Shown here: positions 8,357 through 16,347 of the stretch, piece by piece
Layout of the letters: the number at the start of each line of letters is the position of its first letter
Numbering within the stretch: the stretch's first letter is position 1
NCBI GenBank assembly: GCA_964407825.1
Contig: CAYOXD010000035.1
Span: 1 to 24,373, forward strand
Length of the DNA: 24,373 nucleotides
Origin: CAYOXD01 sp964407825
GTDB taxonomy: Bacteria > Desulfobacterota > Desulfobacteria > Desulfobacterales > JAFDDL01
Reading direction: 5' to 3'
Notes under the pieces: model-generated
Told to the model about the DNA's origin: nothing
Databases searched by the model: none
The model's input: only the letters and a program-made list of their open reading frames with translations
Program-made: the position numbers and the translations under genes

Positions 8357-10075
8357 ATGACAGATCCTATGGGCAGCCCGCAAGTGATGAACGGCAAAGG
8401 CCGCTATGCCGCCCTTCTGCTGGGTTTCTTCCTGCTTTGCTATATCCTGCCGCTTGGGGCCCGCAGCCTCATGATTCCGGATGAAACGCGCTACGCCGAA
8501 ATCCCCCGGGAGATGCTCGCCAGCGGCGACTTCGTGGTTCCCCATCTGGATGGCCTGCGGTATTTCGAAAAGCCGGTCCTGGGCTATTGGGTGCATGCCG
8601 CCTCCCTCTGGCTTTTCGGGGAAAACCGGTTTGCCGTGCGGCTGCCCTCCGCCATGTCGGTCGGGCTCTCGTGCCTGTTGATTTACGCGCTCGTTGCCGG
8701 GCTGGGGCGCCGTCGCGGGGGGACTCTGGAGGAGGGCCTTGCCGGCGTGCTTGCCCCCCTCATCTACCTGTCCTGCCTGGAGGTGTTCGGGGTCGGCAAC
8801 ACCGCTGTGCTCGACAGCCTGTTCTGCCTCTTTGTGACCGCCACCACTACGGCCTTCTATTTCGCCACGGAAGCGCCCCCGGGGTCCACCCGGGAGCGCG
8901 GCTTTCTGCTGCTTTCCGGTCTCTTGTGCGGCCTTGCCTTTCTGACCAAGGGCTTTCTGGCCCTCGCGCTGCCGGTTCTGGCCATTGTCCCCTATCTGCT
9001 CTGGCAGCGGCGCTACCGCGACCTGCTGCGCATGAGCTGGCTGCCGATTCTGACCGCCGTTCTGGTGGCCTTGCCCTGGGGGATCGCCATCCAACTGCGG
9101 GAGCCGGATTTCTGGCATTACTTTTTCTGGAACGAACATGTGCGACGCTTCATGGCCCACAATGCCCAGCACAAGCAGCCCTTTTGGTTCTATTTTATGG
9201 CCGCTCCCGGCATGTTCTTTCCCTGGAGCTTTCTGCTGCCGGCGGCGGTGCCGGCCATAGGCAGAGGGGTACGGGAAGCGGGACCACGGGGGCGCTTGAT
9301 GCGGTTTTGCACCTGTTGGCTGGTTGTGCCTTTTCTCTTTTTCTCGCTTTCTGACGGGAAACTGCTGACCTATATCTTGCCCTGTTTCCCCCCCTTCGCC
9401 CTCCTGATGGCCTTCGGCCTGAGTCGTGTTCTCGGAAGGGCGGGACAGCGGCCTGCGGCTCTTCAATGGGGAATCGTCGCCACCGCCGTGCTCTTTGCCC
9501 TGGCTCTGCTGGTTTTTTCTGGGGTCCAGTGGCTTGGCCTCGGCGGCATAGATCCCTACAGCCGGCTCTGGAAGGCCCTCCTGGCCGTCAGCTGTTTCCT
9601 GTTTGCCATCCTGTGCTGTTTTTTCGCCTTCAAGAGCGACCGTGGCTCACGCAGGTTGATCCTTTTTGGCCTGGCCCCGCTTCTTCTCTATGCCACGGCC
9701 CCCTTCATCATCCCCGGGCCGCTCGTGGCGTCGAAATCCCCCGGTCCCCTGCTGGCTCATTATCGCGGGGAGGTCACGGCGCATGACCTTGTCATCTCCG
9801 ATGAGGAAACCATTACAGCCGTCTGCTGGTATCTCCACCGCAGCGATGTCTACGTGCTCGGCAAGCCCGATGAACTTCGCTATGGATTGGCCTATCCGGA
9901 TGCGGCGGGCCGTTCCCTCGATATGGCCTCGGCCGTCGCTCTGATCCATCGGAACCCGGGCCGGGTTGTTCTGATTGCCCGGGGCAAGCGTATGGCGAAA
10001 TGGCGGGATCGGCTTCCCAAGCCGGTTTACATGGAGGCCGACGGCCCGTCGGGGTTTGTATTCTGCCGGTATTGA
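8357..10075 (+). CDS. arnT: ArnT-like lipid A glycosyltransferase (GT83/PMT family)
   Basis: This 572-residue integral membrane enzyme of the protein O-mannosyltransferase superfamily should transfer a sugar from an undecaprenyl-phosphate donor to lipid A on the periplasmic side. The first periplasmic loop carries DETRYAEIPREMLASGDFVVPHLDG followed closely by LRYFEKPVLGYW (residues ~40-75), which closely matches ArnT, including the acidic residue pair expected at the active site. About a dozen hydrophobic segments follow, and the length fits ArnT (about 550). An AGGAGG site at 8339-8344 is 12 bases before ATG 8357; an in-frame start at 8300 exists but would place the ribosome site inside the gene. 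No other arn genes (arnA, B, C, D) are in the window, so the transferred sugar need not be aminoarabinose. The gene is followed 227 bases later by the EAL-HDOD gene. Confidence 0.82.
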   Translation: MTDPMGSPQVMNGKGRYAALLLGFFLLCYILPLGARSLMIPDETRYAEIPREMLASGDFVVPHLDGLRYFEKPVLGYWVHAASLWLFGENRFAVRLPSAMSVGLSCLLIYALVAGLGRRRGGTLEEGLAGVLAPLIYLSCLEVFGVGNTAVLDSLFCLFVTATTTAFYFATEAPPGSTRERGFLLLSGLLCGLAFLTKGFLALALPVLAIVPYLLWQRRYRDLLRMSWLPILTAVLVALPWGIAIQLREPDFWHYFFWNEHVRRFMAHNAQHKQPFWFYFMAAPGMFFPWSFLLPAAVPAIGRGVREAGPRGRLMRFCTCWLVVPFLFFSLSDGKLLTYILPCFPPFALLMAFGLSRVLGRAGQRPAALQWGIVATAVLFALALLVFSGVQWLGLGGIDPYSRLWKALLAVSCFLFAILCCFFAFKSDRGSRRLILFGLAPLLLYATAPFIIPGPLVASKSPGPLLAHYRGEVTAHDLVISDEETITAVCWYLHRSDVYVLGKPDELRYGLAYPDAAGRSLDMASAVALIHRNPGRVVLIARGKRMAKWRDRLPKPVYMEADGPSGFVFCRY

Positions 10076-10087
10076 GAGGCCGGCTAT

Positions 10088-10105
10088 CCCCCCCCCGCCC
10101 CCCCC
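10088..10105. repeat. Cytosine tract C9-G-C8
   Basis: Two runs of cytosine, nine and eight long, separated by one G lie 12 bases after the arnT-like stop codon. Long homopolymer runs are prone to slippage, but this one is outside the reading frame. It could affect the 3' end of the mRNA or may be a site of assembly error. Confidence 0.8.
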
Positions 10106-10167
10106 GGCCACCAAGAGGGGTCCCAACGGGCTGCCTGCGATCGCCCTGGGCGCTTTGATCAGGATTC

Positions 10168-10195
10168 TTGACAAGGTCCAGGGGGCCTATATAAT
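10168..10195 (+). promoter_or_regulatory. Full-consensus sigma70 promoter for the EAL-HDOD gene
   Basis: TTGACA (10168-10173) and TATAAT (10190-10195) match the consensus at all twelve positions with a 16-base spacer. Transcription would begin near 10202, giving a leader of about 100 bases before ATG 10303. The spacer includes an imperfect AGGTCC/GGGCCT inverted repeat that could be an operator. The arnT-like gene is therefore probably not needed to express the next gene. Confidence 0.8.
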
Positions 10196-10302
10196 CAATG
10201 AGAGATGCAATAGGAATTAACACTACCAGGCTCAAGCGACTGGAACGAATCGCAACCGTTCGGTCTGCCGGATTTCTCCAATAAAATAGGGCTGAACGAT
10301 CT

Positions 10303-11508
10303 ATGGATGTATTCGTTGCAAGACAGCCGATTCTCGACAAAAAGCTCAAAACTTTCGGCTATGAACTGCTTTTCAGGGGCGGCCTGGACAATCTCTTCCC
10401 TGATGTGGACGGGGATCTGGCCAGTTCGGCCGTGCTGTCCAACACCTTTCTGGGGATCGGCATCGAGCGGTTGACCGGCGGGAAAAAAGCCTTCATCAAT
10501 TTTACCCGGGATCTGCTGCTGAAACAGGTTCCCTGCCTCTTTTCCCCGCGAATCCTCTTTTCGGAGCTGCTGGAGAATCTCGAGCCGGATGAGGATCTGC
10601 TGGCCGCCCTTACCCAGATGAGCCGCAAGGGGTGCCATTTTGCCCTGGACGATTTTATTTTCCGTGAAAAAAACGAGTCCCTGATGCGTTATGCCGCCAT
10701 CATCAAGATCGATATCCGGCAGACGCCCTTGCCGGCGGCCAAGGCTCTCATCGATCGGTTGGCGGGACGGCCGATCAAATTCCTGGCTGAAAAGGTCGAG
10801 ACCCGGCAGGAGTATGCCGAGGCCCTTGAGATGGGGTTCGCCTATTTCCAGGGTTATTTTTTCAGCAAGCCCGAAATCATCAGCCAGCGCAGCATTGCTC
10901 CCACCAAGCTCCGGCTCCTTCAAATCATCGGGGAATTGAACCGGGCCGATGCCGAGGTCGGCCGCCTCGAGGAGCTAATCAAAACCGATGTGGCCCTGTC
11001 CTACCGGCTGCTGCAGTACATGAATTCGGCCTTCTACAACCTGCCGAACAAGGTGAGTTCCATCAGAGGGGCCATTGTGTTCCTCGGGTTGAACGAGGTC
11101 CGAAAGATCGTCACCCTGCTGGCCGCCGCAAAGCTTGCCGCCTCAAAGCCCCACGAGCTGATCCGTACCTCGGTCATGCGGGCAAAGCTCTGCGAGCTCG
11201 TGGGGCAGAGCGCCGGCTATCGGGGAGACCCTGCCGAGCTGTTCCTGCTGGGGCTGTTCTCGTTGATGGATGCCATCCTGGATTCGGAGATGGGCCTCAT
11301 TATCGACCAGCTCCCGATTTCCGAAGCGCTGAAGCGGGCGCTGATCGAAGGGGAGGGCGAACTGGCCGATCTATTGGGCCTTGTCACGTGCTTCGAGAAG
11401 GGCCAGTGGGACAGCTGCACATATTTGAGGGAGAGCCACAGCGTCGCGAAGCCGACGATCGAGAAGTTCGCCGAAGCCGCCGCCTGGGCCGATGCACTGG
11501 TCAGTTAG
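10303..11508 (+). CDS. EAL-HDOD signalling protein (YuxH/CdgJ type), probably without phosphodiesterase activity
   Basis: The 401-residue protein joins an N-terminal EAL-type domain (1-~195) to a HDOD domain (~200-400). It begins with ARQPI and GYELLFR (residues 19-25), the usual form in YuxH-like proteins, where the EAL triad of active c-di-GMP phosphodiesterases is changed to ELL. Other segments keep the fold (FALDDF, IKIDIR, FLAEKVET, YFQGYFFSKP), but the altered catalytic motif suggests binding or scaffolding rather than hydrolysis. The HDOD part has ALSYRLLQYMNSAFYNLP and the IRGAIVFLGLNEVRK block. Such proteins regulate motility, surface behaviour or cell cycle through partners. A weak AGGG site precedes ATG by 11 bases. 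Its stop codon overlaps that of the converging acyltransferase gene by four bases. Confidence 0.9.
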   Translation: MDVFVARQPILDKKLKTFGYELLFRGGLDNLFPDVDGDLASSAVLSNTFLGIGIERLTGGKKAFINFTRDLLLKQVPCLFSPRILFSELLENLEPDEDLLAALTQMSRKGCHFALDDFIFREKNESLMRYAAIIKIDIRQTPLPAAKALIDRLAGRPIKFLAEKVETRQEYAEALEMGFAYFQGYFFSKPEIISQRSIAPTKLRLLQIIGELNRADAEVGRLEELIKTDVALSYRLLQYMNSAFYNLPNKVSSIRGAIVFLGLNEVRKIVTLLAAAKLAASKPHELIRTSVMRAKLCELVGQSAGYRGDPAELFLLGLFSLMDAILDSEMGLIIDQLPISEALKRALIEGEGELADLLGLVTCFEKGQWDSCTYLRESHSVAKPTIEKFAEAAAWADALVS

Positions 11509-12419
11509 GGGGTATCCGGGGTGCGGGGATGCCCTCGGCGGGGGGCGGTCAGGAACGCATCAAAGTGATACCACTGAAAGGGGTGGCACCGCAGGGCGCT
11601 GTCCAGATGCGCCAGATATTGCGCAGCCGCCGCCTGAAGGGCGGCTTCACGGTCCCGGCGGATGGGAGCGGCGATGCGAAGGGGCGGGAGGGCCTGGAAG
11701 TGGTAGGCGCCCCCGTCGGTGCGAAAGGCGAAAAATGCGATCAGGGGCGCTCCGGAAACCAGCGCCAGCACGAAGGGCGCCTGGGGAATCCGTACCTGCC
11801 GGCCCAGAAAGGTGCCCTGAATCGTGCGCTGGTCTTTCCGCCAGACCACATCCCCGGCCATGGAGACAAAGCCGCCCTCCTGAAGAAACCGGATGCCCTC
11901 CACGATCTCGAAGGGGGATCCTCCCTGCTTCTCCATGCCGACGATCCGGATGCCGTCCTGGCGGATACATTGTTTCTGGAGTCTTTCGATTTTTTCCCTT
12001 TCCCGGATTCCCATATAGAGGAGCAACCGGAGTCCCGGAATCACCTTGGGTAAAAGGTGTGCAGCCACCTCCCAGTTGCCCATATGGCTCATGAGAAGGA
12101 TGGCCCCCCGGTTGCGTTCGCGCAGATCCTCGATGTGGTGCCGGCCCTGGATGGTGAAGTCAAGGTCCCGCACCTCCCGCTGGATAAACCGGTCCAGATA
12201 GAGGTAGGTGAAGTTGAGGAACTGCCGCCAGGTGCAGTACTGATGGTACCATCCGGGCCTGTTCGGATACAGGGCGCTGTAAAAATCGCGGCCTACAGCC
12301 CGGCGTCGGATGTTAAAGAGAAAAAAGCCTGTGGCGATGCCCTTGGCCACCAGGACAAAGAACCAGGGGCCCAGCAGCTTGGTGGCGCGAACGAGCAGCC
12401 GGTAAAAGATCGAGGACAT
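11505..12419 (-). CDS. LpxL/HtrB-type lysophospholipid (lipid A) acyltransferase
   Basis: The 304-residue protein belongs to the bacterial lipid A biosynthesis acyltransferase family, which adds a secondary acyl chain to lipid A precursors or related lipids at the inner membrane. It has a hydrophobic N-terminal segment (residues ~12-35), the catalytic HX4(D/E) motif as HMGNWE (His112, Glu117), FVSMAGDVVW and RTIQGTFLGR blocks, and a WYHF end motif. The length is typical. The start ATG at 12419 is three bases after the stop of the Mut7-C gene, suggesting coupled translation; GGGAG lies about ten bases upstream. The late acyl donor and whether lipid A is the acceptor are unknown; in some bacteria this family acylates ornithine lipids or aryl polyenes. 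It is the last gene of the mpl-birA set. Confidence 0.85.
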   Translation of the reverse strand: MSSIFYRLLVRATKLLGPWFFVLVAKGIATGFFLFNIRRRAVGRDFYSALYPNRPGWYHQYCTWRQFLNFTYLYLDRFIQREVRDLDFTIQGRHHIEDLRERNRGAILLMSHMGNWEVAAHLLPKVIPGLRLLLYMGIREREKIERLQKQCIRQDGIRIVGMEKQGGSPFEIVEGIRFLQEGGFVSMAGDVVWRKDQRTIQGTFLGRQVRIPQAPFVLALVSGAPLIAFFAFRTDGGAYHFQALPPLRIAAPIRRDREAALQAAAAQYLAHLDSALRCHPFQWYHFDAFLTAPRRGHPRTPDTP

Positions 12420-12422
12420 GGC

Positions 12423-13184
12423 TCAATGGCTCCCGGCCGGGGCGGCAAAGGCGCGCCAGCGTTCGATTCTCGCCTTCAGTCTCGGGTAGTGGGACCCCTT
12501 CCAGTAGACCTGCCCGCAAGCGGTACATTGAAAAAATTCATGGTAGTATTTCTTGGTCTTGGGTTCGAGGAGGTGCTCCACCGTCGCCTTTTCCTTCCGC
12601 TGTAAAAGCCCGTTGCAGGACAGACAGCGATGAAAGGCCGCAAACGGGGAGCGGAGATCGAACCGGTGGATGACCTCCTCTAACTGGTGTTCCGGTGTCG
12701 TGGAGCGGACCCAGTAGCCGTGGGTCACGTTGTTGGCTTTCAGGAGCTGGACATCCCGGGTCAGCACGATGCGATGCTCGGCGGCCGCGATGTTAACGAT
12801 TTGCGGGTCCTCGTAGTCGTTTCGATACAGCGTGTCGAATCCGATCAGGCGGAGCATCCGGGCGAGCTTGCCCAGGTGCACGTCCAGAACGAAGGCCGGT
12901 TTACGAAGCGGCGCGGGGCGAAGGCGTACCAGCGGCGTGATGTCCAGGCTCTCAAACACCGGAAAAACGGCCACACGGTCGCGATCCGCCAGCGCGTGCT
13001 TGAAATCCACCGAGTCGCCGTTGACCAGGATCAGATCGATTTCCGTGTGCGGCACGCCGAGACACTCGATGACATGCTTGACAGTGGGGCGTCCCTCGAA
13101 GTCGGTGGAAAAGGTCCGTTTGCGCCGCCGCGGTGGCAAAAAATCATTCAACTCTTCGTAAAAACGAAAAAATGCCGTTTTCAT
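12423..13184 (-). CDS. Mut7-C RNase-domain protein with N-terminal ubiquitin-like domain
   Basis: The 253-residue protein has an N-terminal Mut7-C ubiquitin-like (MoaD/ThiS-like) domain (residues ~1-85) followed by the Mut7-C RNase (PIN-like) domain (~95-245). Visible features are FVLDVHLGKLARMLRLIGFDT (with Asp101), a LTRD segment (141-144) and two zinc-knuckle pairs, Cys187/Cys190 and Cys220/Cys223. The Mut7-C family is predicted to cleave or bind RNA, but its bacterial substrate is unknown. The ATG at 13184 overlaps the birA stop as ATGA, a classic coupling arrangement; the frame is open far upstream, inside birA, but that part has no family match. It sits between birA and the acyltransferase gene, which does not explain its role. 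Confidence 0.85.
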   Translation of the reverse strand: MKTAFFRFYEELNDFLPPRRRKRTFSTDFEGRPTVKHVIECLGVPHTEIDLILVNGDSVDFKHALADRDRVAVFPVFESLDITPLVRLRPAPLRKPAFVLDVHLGKLARMLRLIGFDTLYRNDYEDPQIVNIAAAEHRIVLTRDVQLLKANNVTHGYWVRSTTPEHQLEEVIHRFDLRSPFAAFHRCLSCNGLLQRKEKATVEHLLEPKTKKYYHEFFQCTACGQVYWKGSHYPRLKARIERWRAFAAPAGSH

Positions 13185-13912
13185 GACCGCCCGTCGCCCC
13201 CCAAAAAGCAGTCCCCATAAACAATCCGTTTCACGGAACCATCGGACAGGCGCACCATCAGGGCGCCGGTGTCGTCCACATCCAGGGCCGTTCCCTCCAC
13301 TGTCTCGCCGAGGGTTTCCACCCGGACCCGCCGGTTCAGGGTGACGGCGAGGCTGCGCCAGGCGCTGAGGGTTTCCTCCCATCGCATATGGTCCAAGGCC
13401 GCCTCCAGGGCGTCGAGGAAGCGCTCCAGCAACCGGGACCTGGACACCCGTTTGCCCAGGAGCCGCTTTACGGAGGTGGCCCGGGGTTCGACCCGGCCGG
13501 GATCGTTGTTGACATTGAGCCCGATGCCGATGGCCAGGTGCCGGACGGTATCCCCATCCGTTTCCATTTCCGAGAGCATGCCGGCGATTTTTTCCCCCTG
13601 CACCAGGATGTCGTTGGGCCATTTGACCCCGGCCGGAATCCCCAGGTCCCGCAGCAGCTGCGCCAGGACCACCGAGGCGAAAAAGTTGATCCGTCCGCAT
13701 TCATCCGGCGCCAGGGCGGGCCGCACCACCAGGGTGAAATACAGGCCGCCGGGATCCGAGTGCCAGGTGCGTGCCAGTCTGCCGCGTCCCCGGCGCTGGC
13801 GTTCCGCCACCACCACCGTAAAGGAGGGGCAGCCTTCCCGGGCCAGCCGTCGGGCCTCCTCCATGGTGGAGTCCACCTCGGCCAGATAATGGATGTTATC
13901 GCGCTTTGCCAA
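13181..13912 (-). CDS. birA: Biotin--[acetyl-CoA-carboxylase] ligase
   Basis: This 243-residue cytosolic enzyme activates biotin with ATP and attaches it to a lysine of biotin carboxyl carrier proteins. It lacks the N-terminal DNA-binding domain of E. coli BirA (321 residues), so it is a group I ligase and not a repressor. Visible are VDSTMEEA near the start, the biotinyl-AMP loop GRGRLARTW (42-50; the usual form is GRGRRGR, so one residue differs), VKWPNDI (96-102) with the catalytic-type Lys97, IAGMLSE, and GIGLNVN. The start codon is TTG at 13912, which overlaps the last 17 bases of mpl; no ATG is placed suitably, and the conserved region begins within 12 residues. Its stop overlaps the next start (ATGA), so three genes are likely translated in series. 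Confidence 0.93.
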   Translation of the reverse strand: MAKRDNIHYLAEVDSTMEEARRLAREGCPSFTVVVAERQRRGRGRLARTWHSDPGGLYFTLVVRPALAPDECGRINFFASVVLAQLLRDLGIPAGVKWPNDILVQGEKIAGMLSEMETDGDTVRHLAIGIGLNVNNDPGRVEPRATSVKRLLGKRVSRSRLLERFLDALEAALDHMRWEETLSAWRSLAVTLNRRVRVETLGETVEGTALDVDDTGALMVRLSDGSVKRIVYGDCFLGGDGRS

Positions 13913-15338
13913 TTTGCCCCAATCTTTCCAGCAGCCGTTGGTGAATATTGTCGAATCCGCCGTTGGACATGATGAGCACCAGGTCCCCGGCGGCCGCTTC
14001 GCGAACCAGAAACGCGATGATGGCGTCCGTGTCCGGAAAGTAGTGCGCGGCCTTGCCGCGGCGCTGGAGGTCCGCCACCAGCCGTTCCGATGAAAACCTT
14101 CGGCCGGCGGGGATCTTTTCCAGAAGCGGTGGGTGGCGGATGCAGATCAGGTCCGCGGCGTCAAAGGATTCGGGGTAGTCCTCCTGGAAGATGTCCCGCA
14201 TGCTCGTGTTGGTGCGAGGCTCGAATACGGCAATGAGCCGTCCCTGGGGGTAGAAGGGTTTCACCGCTTTGATGGTTTCCCGGACCGCCGTGGGGTGATG
14301 GGCGAAATCGTCCATAACGGTGATGCCCCCCTCGATTCCCCGGACCTCCTGGCGGCGTTTGACCCCTTCGAAGCCCGCCAGGGCCTCCCCGATGACGGCG
14401 GAAGGGATTCCCAGCCGGTCGGCGATGCCGATGACGGCCAGCGCGTTGAAGAGATTGTGATCGCCTGGGAGCCGCGTTTCAAAGCGGCCGAAGTGCCTGT
14501 TTTGTTTGAAGACTTCGAATCTGGCCCCCGGCGGATGGAGCGTGACTTCGCCGAGACGCCATGGGGAGGCCGAATTCCGGCCGTATCGAAGCACCTCGGC
14601 GGTGCTGTCCCCGGCCAGTTCATCGATGACCGGATCCGCATCGAAGGCCAGAAGAGCGCCGCTACGCGGCAGCGCGGATACAAATGTCCGGAAGATGCGC
14701 CGCACATGGTTCATGTCCTCAAAAATATCGGCATGGTCGAACTCCACGCTGGTCAAGGCGGCCGTATGGGGGCTGTAGTGCATGAATTTAGGTCCCTTGT
14801 CGAAGAAGGCGGTATCGTATTCGTCCCCTTCCACAATCATGTAATCGCCCCGGCCGATCCGGTAATTGCTGCCGAAATTGTTCAGAATGCCGCCGATAAA
14901 AAAGGACGGGTCCAGTCCCGCGTGGTGGAGGACCCAGGCCAGGAGGCTCGATGTGGTGGTTTTGCCGTGGGTGCCGGCGATGAGAAGGATCTTTTTCCCC
15001 CTCGCCGCAAATCGGTTGATTGCCTGGGGCATGGAGCAGTAGGGGATGCCCCGGTCCCTGACCGCCAGGGCCTCCGGGTTGTCTTTCCGCACGGCGTTTC
15101 CGATGATCACCAGGTCCGTGGAGGCGGTAATATGGTCCGCCGCGAATCCCTCCGAGATGTGGATGCCCCTTTGATGGAGAAAGGTGCTCATGGGGGGGTA
15201 CACCTTGCCATCGGATCCACTGACGGTGTATCCCAGGTCCTTCAATATGCACGCCAGAGCCCCCATGCCGGTGCCGCAGACGGCAACGAGGTGAATTTTC
15301 TGGACTTCCTCTGGGATCAAATTCTTTTTTAAATCCAT
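13896..15338 (-). CDS. mpl: UDP-N-acetylmuramate:L-alanyl-gamma-D-glutamyl-meso-diaminopimelate ligase
   Basis: The 480-residue enzyme joins recycled murein tripeptide to UDP-N-acetylmuramate in the cytosol, returning it to peptidoglycan synthesis. It shows the Mur ligase plan: N-terminal UDP-binding Rossmann domain (HLVAVCGTGMGALACIL, residues ~15-35), ATP-binding loop GTHGKTTT (122-129), VEGDEYDTAFFDKGPKF, and the C-terminal domain with MDDFAHHPTAV and FEPRTNTS. The DEYDTAFFDK stretch and the absence of a classic MurC pattern favour Mpl over MurC. Mpl from E. coli is 457 residues. GGAG lies about 14 bases before the ATG at 15338. It is the first gene of the overlapping set with birA, the Mut7-C gene and the acyltransferase gene, and it is divergent from the sirtuin gene. 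Confidence 0.93.
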   Translation of the reverse strand: MDLKKNLIPEEVQKIHLVAVCGTGMGALACILKDLGYTVSGSDGKVYPPMSTFLHQRGIHISEGFAADHITASTDLVIIGNAVRKDNPEALAVRDRGIPYCSMPQAINRFAARGKKILLIAGTHGKTTTSSLLAWVLHHAGLDPSFFIGGILNNFGSNYRIGRGDYMIVEGDEYDTAFFDKGPKFMHYSPHTAALTSVEFDHADIFEDMNHVRRIFRTFVSALPRSGALLAFDADPVIDELAGDSTAEVLRYGRNSASPWRLGEVTLHPPGARFEVFKQNRHFGRFETRLPGDHNLFNALAVIGIADRLGIPSAVIGEALAGFEGVKRRQEVRGIEGGITVMDDFAHHPTAVRETIKAVKPFYPQGRLIAVFEPRTNTSMRDIFQEDYPESFDAADLICIRHPPLLEKIPAGRRFSSERLVADLQRRGKAAHYFPDTDAIIAFLVREAAAGDLVLIMSNGGFDNIHQRLLERLGQIGKAR

Positions 15339-15365
15339 CTGGTTTACTTCTCCGTGATGTGCTAT

Positions 15366-15395
15366 ATTTTAACCTTAGGTGGTAGAGAGAGTAAA
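15366..15395 (-). promoter_or_regulatory. Probable sigma70 promoter for the mpl set
   Basis: On the minus strand TTTACT (15395-15390, four of six) and TAAAAT (15371-15366, five of six) are spaced by 18 bases, giving a short leader of about 20 bases before ATG 15338. The region to 15484 must also hold the divergent sirtuin promoter, for which I see no strong match. Confidence 0.4.
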
Positions 15396-15484
15396 CATAA
15401 ATGATATTTTCCACGATAACAAGCCTCGGTCCAAGGGGCGCCGGGCGGCTGTTTTCCCGGCATGAAATGGCAGGTGATTAAGAA

Positions 15485-16321
15485 ATGGCAATGGATGCAA
15501 AACTCAAGGATCTGTTAACCCAAATTTCCAGGAGCTCCCATCGCGTGGGGGTCCTGACCGGTTCCGGAATCTCTTCCGAAAGTGATATTCCGCTGTTCCG
15601 GGAGCCGGAGAGCAGCTGGCAGGCCGGTGGAAGGGAATATCGTCTCCATGAGCTTGCAACCCGTGAAATGTTCGAAAAATATCCTGACGATATCTGGCTG
15701 TGGTACCTTCACAGGCGGGGGGTGTGCCGCCGTGCGCCCGTGAACCCCGGTCACCGCAGCCTCGTGGAAATCGAACATCTCCTGCCGGATCGATTTACCC
15801 TCATCACCCAGAACTCGGATAACCTCCATCTGCGTGCGGGAAGCAGCGTGAAAAATACCTTCGAGGTCCACGGAAATCTCTTTTATATGCGCTGCTTACG
15901 CGCCTGCACATCGGGGGTCTACCCCATTCCAGAGGGCGTGGAGGACCACCCGCGGGGTGACCAGCTGAGCGATCGGGAGCGGCGGCTTTTGACCTGCCCG
16001 CTCTGCGGCGGTCCGGCCAGGCCCCACGAACTGTGGTTCGATGAGACCTACAACGAGGAATACTATCACTATTTGAGCGTACTGCGGATCGCCCGGGAAA
16101 CCCGGCTGCTGATCGTGGTGGGCACCTCCGGAAGTACCAATCTGCCGGTTCTGGTCGCCCAGACCGTGAAGCGACGGGGCGGGGTCATTATCGATATCAA
16201 TATCCGCCAAACGCCCTTTTCCTTCATGGCCAATGCCACCGGCGGCTTTTTCATCCAGGAGACCGCCAGTGTCGCCCTGCCCGCCATATACAACGCCATC
16301 CGGGAAGCCATTGCGTATTGA
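15485..16321 (+). CDS. Sirtuin NAD-dependent protein deacylase, class III-like
   Basis: The 278-residue cytosolic enzyme removes acyl groups from protein lysines, consuming NAD+. Motifs in order are TGSGISSESDIPLFR (25-39; the family usually has SGIPxFR, here SDIP), Tyr74 and Arg77 in WYLHRR, TQNSDNLH (108-115), the catalytic EVHG His129, zinc ligands Cys137/Cys141 and Cys171/Cys174, and GTSGSTNLP (213-221). The YxxR pair is the signature of SIRT5/CobB-type sirtuins that bind succinyl or malonyl lysine, so desuccinylase activity is likely. AGGTG eight bases upstream supports ATG 15485; a second ATG at 15491 is possible. The first zinc pair is CX3C rather than CX2C. hemL follows after 26 bases and is probably in the same operon. 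Confidence 0.88.
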   Translation: MAMDAKLKDLLTQISRSSHRVGVLTGSGISSESDIPLFREPESSWQAGGREYRLHELATREMFEKYPDDIWLWYLHRRGVCRRAPVNPGHRSLVEIEHLLPDRFTLITQNSDNLHLRAGSSVKNTFEVHGNLFYMRCLRACTSGVYPIPEGVEDHPRGDQLSDRERRLLTCPLCGGPARPHELWFDETYNEEYYHYLSVLRIARETRLLIVVGTSGSTNLPVLVAQTVKRRGGVIIDINIRQTPFSFMANATGGFFIQETASVALPAIYNAIREAIAY

Positions 16322-16347
16322 TAATTTTTTCTGAAAGGACGGAAACG

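Noticed and set aside
8291..9466. 391-residue frame antisense to the arnT-like gene
   Set aside because: Gln/Gly/Pro-rich shadow composition with no recognisable domain, opposite a clear membrane protein.
13185..13700. Upstream extension of the Mut7-C frame inside birA
   Set aside because: Residues are Gly/Arg/Pro-rich shadow of birA; the family begins at the ATG at 13184.
14133..15332. 399-residue frame antisense to mpl
   Set aside because: Shadow of mpl; no motifs.
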